This document shows, piece by piece, positions 1 through 4,651 of a stretch of DNA of 10,532 bases. The translations under genes were made by a program, and so were the position numbers. The stretch lies in NCBI GenBank assembly GCA_011371325.1, contig DRQV01000233.1, positions 1 to 10,532 of the forward strand. Direction: 5' to 3'. How positions within the stretch are numbered: the stretch's first letter is position 1; the number at the start of each line of letters is the position of its first letter. Under the pieces are notes generated by a model. It saw nothing but the letters and a program-made list of their open reading frames with translations. It made no database searches and was not told the origin of the DNA. The stretch is from Thioploca sp. (GTDB lineage: Bacteria; Pseudomonadota; Gammaproteobacteria; Beggiatoales; Beggiatoaceae).

Positions 1-148
1 AACTGTGACGATTATTCAGCGTCCAATCAAATTTTATTTCATATTGATTGCTTAACCAAGCGATTAATCCAACCACTATAAATAGTAAAATAGTAAAAAT
101 AGAGTTTTGTAAACTAGCTTGTAAATGAGTTTTTTTCGTAACTTGCAT
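1..148 (-). CDS. GldG-like ABC-transport auxiliary protein, N-terminus only
   Basis: This is a partial gene running off the left edge of the window; only the first 49 residues are present, starting at the ATG whose complement is at 146-148. They show a short basic start (MQVTKKTHLQ), one clear hydrophobic segment at about residues 18-33 (SIFTILLFIVVGLIAWLS) and a following stretch reading NQYEIKFDWTLNNRHS. This layout (basic residues, one membrane anchor, then a D-W-T-x-N-x-R/N element) resembles the N-terminus of bacterial GldG-family proteins, which accompany an ABC ATPase and permease and face the periplasm. The match is from memory of the family and rests on 49 residues. No good Shine-Dalgarno is visible upstream. 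The partner ATPase and permease genes, which usually precede this gene, are not upstream of it here. Confidence 0.5.
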   Translation of the reverse strand, partial: MQVTKKTHLQASLQNSIFTILLFIVVGLIAWLSNQYEIKFDWTLNNRHS

Positions 149-689
149 ATTTATAATATTAATTTAAAAATTTTCTAAATTGGGTTTGTCAAACTTTTAG
201 ATGATAGCAATTTATAATTGCCACTTTTTAGAGGTACGTTTCCTTGATTAAATGCTGCTGTTGATTATGATCAAAATTATCATACCCAAGATATCCAACT
301 AGATTTTCAGAATAAAATGTTTGAAATGTCCGTACTCCCGGTCAAGATTGGTTTCAGCTACGCAGGTTGTTATAGGGTACGGACAAGAATCCCCATTATA
401 CTGAATAAATTAATCTACTATCCAGTGGTAATTCTGACAAAGATTCACTAAAACACAATCCTTTAAAGGACGAATGTAATCAATGGTTTGATTGAAAACA
501 TAACGACTACAATATATTTGATTATATAATCCATGTTATCATTAATCAACTTTATCGCTATATTGGTACTAATACAAAAAATACAAGGCTTATTTATGGG
601 GTTATTTATAAAGCTTTGTTAAAATTTGTTAGATATTAGTTTAATATATTAACCCTCAGATATTTCTAATATAAATTACAGATATAAAA
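149..689. other. Gene-free 541-bp spacer with decayed reading frames
   Basis: No intact gene is visible between nusB and the GldG-like gene. Two plus-strand stretches look like worn coding sequence. One is frame 2 from about 251 to 448 (begins LNAAVDYDQNYHTQDIQLDF, ends at TAA). The other is frame 1 from about 409 to 639, which is open apart from one TGA at 493-495 and reads NQLYRYIGTNTKNTRLIYGV in its second part. I do not recognise either product. In DNA this AT-rich, open stretches of 45-65 codons can occur by chance, so this is weak evidence of a pseudogene. No clear rho-independent terminator for nusB is visible. A G+C-rich island at 328-394 is listed separately. Confidence 0.5.
328..394 (+). 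mobile_element. Possible 3' relic of an IS200/IS605-type tnpB element
   Basis: This 67-bp island is about 52% G+C (35 of 67 bases), far above its surroundings. It is bounded by an inverted repeat GTCCGTAC (328-335) / GTACGGAC (377-384), which extends by one T-A pair to 327/385. It ends in AAGAATCCCC (385-394). Translated in frame 2 the region reads SVLPVKIGFSYAGCYRVRTR followed by IP. The ending R-I-P encoded by AGA ATC CCC is a common C-terminus of TnpB proteins, where the gene end overlaps the right-end/omega RNA. The hairpin that normally follows AGAATCCCC is not evident, so any element would be truncated. The assignment is inference from pattern memory and remains tentative. Confidence 0.3.
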
Positions 690-1130
690 TTATTTTTTTA
701 CAAATTGTTTAGCTAATTTATCTAAAATACTATTTATATATTTATGACTCTGTTCAGCTCCAAAACTTTTAGCCAATTTCACTGATTCATTAATAGCTAC
801 TTTAAATGGAATATCTTGACAATATTTCAATTCATAACAACCTATTCGTAAAATTGCTAATTCAATTGGATCAAGCTCATTAAAATTTCTATCCAATAAA
901 GGAGTATAAGCGGTATCCAACTCATTAAATCGTTGATAAACACCATTAACTAACTGTTTAAAATAAAAAATATCTATTTTACCAAGGCTTTGTATAATTA
1001 GTCTATCTGGGTCTTCTAATAATTGCATTTCTATTATTGCAATATCTTGTTTAGTAATTTGCCACTGATATAATGCTTGCAATGTTAATCTTCTGGCTGC
1101 GGTACGAGCTTCTGGTTTAAATTTTACCAT
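690..1130 (-). CDS. nusB: Transcription antitermination factor NusB
   Basis: This encodes a 146-residue protein, the usual size for NusB. NusB is an all-alpha RNA-binding protein that joins NusE (ribosomal protein S10) on boxA RNA in the rRNA antitermination complex. The family signature is present at both ends: ARRLTLQALYQW near residues 12-23, LDPIELAILRIGCYEL near 86-101, and the C-terminal block IPFKVAINESVKLAKSFG with SHKYINSILDKL after it. The ATG start overlaps the ribH stop by one base (TAATG), which suggests translational coupling, and no separate Shine-Dalgarno is obvious. The ribB-ribH-nusB order is the classic gammaproteobacterial arrangement. The genes that often follow (thiL, pgpA) are absent here; a gene-free stretch follows instead. 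Confidence 0.95.
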   Translation of the reverse strand: MVKFKPEARTAARRLTLQALYQWQITKQDIAIIEMQLLEDPDRLIIQSLGKIDIFYFKQLVNGVYQRFNELDTAYTPLLDRNFNELDPIELAILRIGCYELKYCQDIPFKVAINESVKLAKSFGAEQSHKYINSILDKLAKQFVKK

Positions 1131-1594
1131 TATAATTTATTGAGTAAGTCCACCATTTCAATTGCTGATAATGCTGCTTCACTACCTTTATTGCCAGCTT
1201 TAGTTCCAGCTCGTTCAATCGCTTGTTCAATAGAATCTACGGTTAATACTCCAAAAGCTACTGGTATGTCTTGTTGTAAAGAAATCATTGCTAATCCTTT
1301 AGAGCATTCTCCAGCTACATATTCAAAATGTGGAGTACCACCTCGAATCACTGCTCCAACAGCAATAATAGCGGAATATCTATTACTGGTAGCTAACCGT
1401 TGAGTAACCAATGGAATTTCATAAGCTCCAGGAACCCACACTACTGTAATATTCTCATCCGTAACTCCATGCCGTTTTAAAGTATCCATAGCTCCGGCTA
1501 GCAAATGTTCAGTGATAAAGCTATTAAAACGCCCAGCCACAATAGCATAAGTGGTATTACAATTAGCAAAATTTCCTTCAATTACTATACTCAT
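1130..1594 (-). CDS. ribH: 6,7-dimethyl-8-ribityllumazine synthase
   Basis: Lumazine synthase condenses 5-amino-6-ribitylamino-uracildione with 3,4-dihydroxy-2-butanone 4-phosphate, the penultimate step of riboflavin synthesis, in the cytosol, usually as a pentamer or 60-mer. The start chosen is the ATG at 1594, giving 154 residues (MSIVIEGNF...), the usual family length. An upstream TTG at 1624 in the same frame would add ten residues and overlap ribB. Family motifs are clear: VVWVPGAYEIPLV (the PGA-E-P substrate loop), AVGAVIRGGTPHFEYVAGE with the catalytic His in TPHFEYV, and GVLTVDSIEQAIERAGTKAG near the end. The position often occupied by Asp in RGDTPHF is Gly here. The start codon lies one base after the ribB stop (TAA-A-ATG), with a weak GAGA-type Shine-Dalgarno inside the end of ribB. 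It is co-transcribed with ribB and nusB. Confidence 0.96.
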   Translation of the reverse strand: MSIVIEGNFANCNTTYAIVAGRFNSFITEHLLAGAMDTLKRHGVTDENITVVWVPGAYEIPLVTQRLATSNRYSAIIAVGAVIRGGTPHFEYVAGECSKGLAMISLQQDIPVAFGVLTVDSIEQAIERAGTKAGNKGSEAALSAIEMVDLLNKL

Positions 1595-1595
1595 T

Positions 1596-2711
1596 TTATT
1601 TCTCATCATTAACATAACCAACAACTTCTAAACCAAATCCAGATAAAGCGTGCATCTTTCTTGGAGCACTTAACACTCGCATTTTACCTACCCCTAAATC
1701 AGACAGAATTTGAGCTCCTAAACCATGAGTGCGTAAATCATGAGTTAGTGGATGAACTGGTAAATCTTCTTTATTATCTTGGCGACAACAATAATTAATC
1801 CGTTGAATTATAGTTTGAGTGTCTTCTTTTTGGTTTAATATAACTATTATCCCAGTTCCTTCTTCAGCAACTCGCTTGATAGCATCTCGCAATGGCCAAC
1901 CACAGGTATCTCTAGTACTAGTAGTTAAATCACATAGAGTATTGCTAATATGTACTCTAACTAGGGTTGGATTATCATGCTTAATCTCTCCTTTAACCAA
2001 CGCAAAATGGAGAACATTATCAATACTATCTTGATAAGCAAATAGCTGAAAATCACCAAATTCTGTAGGCCAATTACAATTAGCTATCTGTTCTACCGTT
2101 TTCTCATTCATTGCACGAAAACTAATGAGATCAGCTACAGTACCTATTTTTATATTATGTTGTTCAGCAAATAACTCTAAATCTGATTTACGAGCCATTG
2201 TGCCATCTTCATTTAACACTTCTACAATTACTGCCGCTGGTTCTAATCCTGCTAAACGAGCCAAGTCGCAACCAGCTTCTGTATGTCCAGCTCGTCTTAA
2301 TGTACCACCAGGTTGGGCAGTTAAAGGAAATATATGACCTGGTTGAACTAAATCAGATGGTTTTGCATCTGGAGCTACTGCTGTAAGAATAGTTACCGCT
2401 CTATCAGCTGCTGAAATTCCAGTGGTTACACCTCTAGCAGCTTCTATCGATACGGTAAAATTAGTCCCATGTTGGGCATTATTATCTGTCACCATTTTAT
2501 TTAACTGCAACTGTTGACAACGTTCACTAGTCAAAGTCAAACAGATCAATCCTCGTCCAAAACGAGCCATAAAGTTAATATCTTCAGCTTTTACTTTGAC
2601 TGCGGCCATAATTAAATCACCTTCATTCTCACGGTCTTCATCATCCATTAGAACGACCATTTTTCCAGCTTGAATGTCGGCAATAATTTCTTCAGTAGTA
2701 TTCAAAGGCAT
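1596..2711 (-). CDS. ribB: 3,4-dihydroxy-2-butanone 4-phosphate synthase fused to degenerate GCHII-like domain (RibBX type)
   Basis: The protein has 371 residues. Residues 1-200 are a complete DHBP synthase, which makes 3,4-dihydroxy-2-butanone 4-phosphate from ribulose 5-phosphate for the riboflavin pathway. It carries the metal/substrate loop DDEDRENEGD (23-32), HGTNF (81-85), GHIFPL (125-130), RAGHTEAG (140-147) with the catalytic His143, and Glu164. Residues about 214-367 resemble GTP cyclohydrolase II (RibA) in overall order, but the zinc/catalytic motif HSECLTGD...RCDCG is replaced by HISNTLCD...RDTCG, and the EGRGIG-type motif is gone (NQKEDTQ instead). Automatic annotation would probably call this bifunctional RibBA. 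The missing residues argue that only the RibB half is active, as described for RibBX proteins of Shewanella and relatives. A separate ribA elsewhere would then be needed. It is the first gene of the ribB-ribH-nusB unit, and no strong Shine-Dalgarno precedes the ATG. Confidence 0.92.
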   Translation of the reverse strand: MPLNTTEEIIADIQAGKMVVLMDDEDRENEGDLIMAAVKVKAEDINFMARFGRGLICLTLTSERCQQLQLNKMVTDNNAQHGTNFTVSIEAARGVTTGISAADRAVTILTAVAPDAKPSDLVQPGHIFPLTAQPGGTLRRAGHTEAGCDLARLAGLEPAAVIVEVLNEDGTMARKSDLELFAEQHNIKIGTVADLISFRAMNEKTVEQIANCNWPTEFGDFQLFAYQDSIDNVLHFALVKGEIKHDNPTLVRVHISNTLCDLTTSTRDTCGWPLRDAIKRVAEEGTGIIVILNQKEDTQTIIQRINYCCRQDNKEDLPVHPLTHDLRTHGLGAQILSDLGVGKMRVLSAPRKMHALSGFGLEVVGYVNDEK

Positions 2712-2742
2712 ATGTTTATGATAAACTGTAAATTAGTAGCAT

Positions 2743-2814
2743 ATTATATCATAATTTGTAATACTTACATTTACTCAATTATTTACCAAATCTTTGAACA
2801 TTATATTTTGTCAA
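2743..2814 (-). promoter_or_regulatory. Candidate promoter region for ribB-ribH-nusB
   Basis: In the 116-bp spacer upstream of ribB the minus strand carries TGATATAAT (complement of 2743-2751), a perfect extended -10 element. It lies about 32 bp before the ATG and has no good -35 at normal spacing. Farther upstream are a perfect TTGACA (2809-2814) and another TATAAT (2800-2805), but these two are only 3 bp apart and do not pair. No FMN riboswitch fits in this spacer. There is no visible terminator for the WD40 gene, so read-through into ribB is also possible. Confidence 0.4.
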
Positions 2815-2827
2815 TTTTAACCAAAAT

Positions 2828-4579
2828 TTAATCCTTCCGATTGGCTAAAAATATTTGTTGAATAACTAAATTAGAACGAATAGCAAATCCATTAATAACA
2901 GGATTTTCGCCTTCTTTAACATAAGCAGCATAAAGGGTATAATCACCTCCCATTCCTTCTGGCAGTTCAAAATCAAATATGCGATGACTAGTTTCAGTAT
3001 TTTCAATCGAAGTTTTATAAGCTTGTTGTCTTTGACTCCAAGGCATTAATGGTACATCAGTTCTATACACAAAATTTCCATCTGGTAATTCAATAGCCAT
3101 CCACAGATCAACTCTGGTATATCTGTCTCGGTTAACTGTTTCAGATATTTCTATCACTATTGTTTCACCTACGTTATAAAAGTTTTTTAGACCTTTGAAT
3201 TCTAATTGGGCTAAATTTGATCCTATAGATGGTTGTTCAATTGCAGGAAGTTGCTCGATTGGTTTGGTTACTGGAGGTTGCTCAACGACGGGTGGAGTTA
3301 TTACGTTAGGTTCTGTAACAATTATAGTATCTGTGGTAGTGTCAGTTAGTTCACCATCATCCGTGATTGTTAATTTTATATTATAAGTTCCTGAATTATT
3401 AAATGTTATTTGAGCTTTACTGCCAAATAATTCTTGTCCATCAGAAGCTGTCCACATATAATCAACAATTTTACCACCTGGATCAATTGAAGAACTAGCA
3501 TCTAATTTAACTGTAAGTGGAGCTTCGCCTTGGTTAGTGGAAACGGAAAAATTGGCAGTAGGAAAGAAATTTGCCTGAGTTACAGAATTTTCGGTTATAA
3601 CGGGAATATTAGCTTGAGTTGAAACGGTATTTAAACCAGTTTCCCATAGTTTTATAGTGTTGTCATCATAACCGGAAATTATATATTGACTATTAGGAGA
3701 AAAAGCTATTGAATTTACTCTATTATTAGTTTGATTGAAAGACCTAATTTCTATTCCATTTTCCACATTCCATAATTTAATCGAGCTATCCCAACTACCA
3801 GATAAAACATATTGTCCATCTGGGGAAAAAGCTACTGATACTACATCAGAGGTATGTCCAATGAAAGAACGAATTTCCTCTCCACTGTTCATATCCCATA
3901 ATTTTGCAGAACCATCTACTGAACCAGAGATTATAAATTGATCAGCAGGAGAAAAAGCCACTGAGGTTACAGGATTAGTATGTCCAATAAAAGATTGAAT
4001 TTCTATTCCACTAGATATGTCCCATAGTTTAACAGTATTATCCACACTACCAGATAGAGCATATTTACCATTTGTGGAATAAGCTACTGATAAGATAATA
4101 CCTGTATGTCCGATAAAAGAACGAAGTTCTTTTCCACTAGATATATCCCATAATTTCAGTTTTTTATCTCCAGAACCGGAAAGGATATATTTACCATCTG
4201 GGGAAAAAACTATTGACCAAATAGTATCAGTATGGCCAATGAAAGAACGAATTTCTGTCTTGCTGTTTACATTCCACAGTTTAATAGTTTTATCGTTAAA
4301 AATAGCTAAAGCTTGAGTATTGTCTGGCGAGAAGGCAACCGACCATATAGGACCAGTATTATCATTAAAAGAATAAATTTCCGTTCCAGTATTTGCATCC
4401 CATAATTTAAGCGTATTATCTCCAGAACCAGAAAGTATAAGTTTCCCATCTGAGGAAAAAGCTACTGATTCTATCCAGTCGGTATGTCCATTAAAAATAC
4501 GAATTGGTTTTGTAACTATATCTGCAAAAACATTGCCGTAGAAAAAACTTAAAAAAAGTATTGATATTATAATTTTCAT
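2828..4579 (-). CDS. Secreted WD40-repeat / PKD-domain protein
   Basis: This is a 583-residue exported protein of unknown specific function. Residues 1-19 are a Sec signal peptide with VFA before the cleavage site at Asp20. Residues 26-319 are seven consecutive WD40 repeats, each exactly 42 residues, with cores such as HTDTIWSIVFSPDG and DNTVKLWD. Seven blades give one closed beta-propeller, normally a protein-binding platform. Residues about 338-423 form a PKD (Ig-like) domain with PTANFSVS, GEAPLTVKLDASSS and a GTYNIKLTITDD-type strand. A Pro/Glu/Val-rich linker (424-456) leads to a C-terminal domain (459-575) that is also found in the upstream neighbour. The ATG is preceded by a good AGGAG six bases away. 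It lies 72 bp after the LRR gene and is probably in the same unit. An extracellular or periplasmic role in adhesion or complex assembly is an inference; no catalytic motif is seen. Confidence 0.9.
   Translation of the reverse strand: MKIIISILFLSFFYGNVFADIVTKPIRIFNGHTDWIESVAFSSDGKLILSGSGDNTLKLWDANTGTEIYSFNDNTGPIWSVAFSPDNTQALAIFNDKTIKLWNVNSKTEIRSFIGHTDTIWSIVFSPDGKYILSGSGDKKLKLWDISSGKELRSFIGHTGIILSVAYSTNGKYALSGSVDNTVKLWDISSGIEIQSFIGHTNPVTSVAFSPADQFIISGSVDGSAKLWDMNSGEEIRSFIGHTSDVVSVAFSPDGQYVLSGSWDSSIKLWNVENGIEIRSFNQTNNRVNSIAFSPNSQYIISGYDDNTIKLWETGLNTVSTQANIPVITENSVTQANFFPTANFSVSTNQGEAPLTVKLDASSSIDPGGKIVDYMWTASDGQELFGSKAQITFNNSGTYNIKLTITDDGELTDTTTDTIIVTEPNVITPPVVEQPPVTKPIEQLPAIEQPSIGSNLAQLEFKGLKNFYNVGETIVIEISETVNRDRYTRVDLWMAIELPDGNFVYRTDVPLMPWSQRQQAYKTSIENTETSHRIFDFELPEGMGGDYTLYAAYVKEGENPVINGFAIRSNLVIQQIFLANRKD
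2855..3205 (-). other. Shared C-terminal domain, copy A (WD40 protein)
   Basis: Residues 459-575 of the WD40 protein form a beta-rich domain that starts LEFKGLKNFYNVGETI, contains RVDLWMAIELPDGNFVYRT, and ends near DFELPEGMGGDYTLYAAYV. The LRR protein upstream has the same order of motifs (LEF-GL-FY-VGE, R-DLW-I--P-G, F--P-G-GG-Y---A). I cannot assign it to a named family. It follows a proline-rich linker, as expected for an independently folding module. Confidence 0.75.
3311..3568 (-). other. PKD domain coding segment
   Basis: Residues 338-423 of the WD40 protein match the PKD/Ig-like pattern: a first strand with PTANFSVS, then GEAPLTVKLDASSSIDPGG, the central DYMWTASDG (the Y-x-W-x-x-x-D-G core), and the last strands GTYNIKLTITDDGE and TDTIIVTE. 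PKD domains are common spacers or protein/carbohydrate-binding modules in secreted bacterial proteins. This supports export of the whole protein. Confidence 0.85.
3623..4504 (-). repeat. Seven in-frame 126-bp tandem repeats encoding WD40 blades
   Basis: The 882 bp split into seven 126-bp units without any insertion or deletion; blade starts fall at residues 26, 68, 110, 152, 194, 236 and 278. Blades 3-6 share SFIGHT at the same place, and short DNA strings such as ccaatgaaagaacgaattt recur. Blades 2 and 7 are the most diverged at the GH position (NDNT and NQTN). The similarity suggests internal duplication or gene conversion. Confidence 0.9.
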
Positions 4580-4593
4580 ATTTAACTCCTAGT

Positions 4594-4626
4594 AAAAAAA
4601 ATTAACAGAGGGGTAATGGAATTACC
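4594..4626 (-). terminator. Weak hairpin plus T-run between the LRR and WD40 genes
   Basis: On the minus strand a 6-bp stem GGTAAT / ATTACC with a three-base loop (4612-4626) is followed, after about ten bases, by eight T residues (complement of 4594-4601). The T-run is too far from the stem for a strong intrinsic terminator, so partial termination or an mRNA 3'-end protecting structure is more likely. The Shine-Dalgarno of the WD40 gene follows immediately. Confidence 0.3.
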
Positions 4627-4651
4627 GATCCATAATATTGTGTAATTTAGT

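Noticed and set aside
251..448. A methyltransferase-like reading of the frame-2 remnant
   Set aside because: A brief resemblance to an A-x-x-Y-D-x-N start is too short and lacks any SAM-binding glycine motif downstream.
1140..1403. Plus-strand open frame opposite ribH
   Set aside because: It is a complete shadow of a strongly conserved gene on the minus strand, with no Shine-Dalgarno or recognisable product. The same reasoning removes the other plus-strand frames at 1819-2386, 3195-3386, 3735-3941, 4815-5084, 5400-5642, 6072-6380 and 8598-8810.
1595..1624. Longer ribH start at TTG 1624
   Set aside because: It adds ten residues not expected in the family, overlaps the end of ribB, and leaves the ATG at 1594, which gives the usual 154-residue length, unused.
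1596..2711. Bifunctional RibBA with active GTP cyclohydrolase II
   Set aside because: The zinc-binding cysteine pattern and the EGRGIG-type motif are lost in the C-terminal half.
2712..2827. FMN riboswitch upstream of ribB
   Set aside because: The spacer is 116 bp, nearly pure AT, and shows none of the conserved G-rich RFN blocks.
3623..4504. CRISPR-like or intergenic direct repeats
   Set aside because: The 126-bp periodicity is fully explained by in-frame WD40 blades; there are no short identical repeats with unique spacers.
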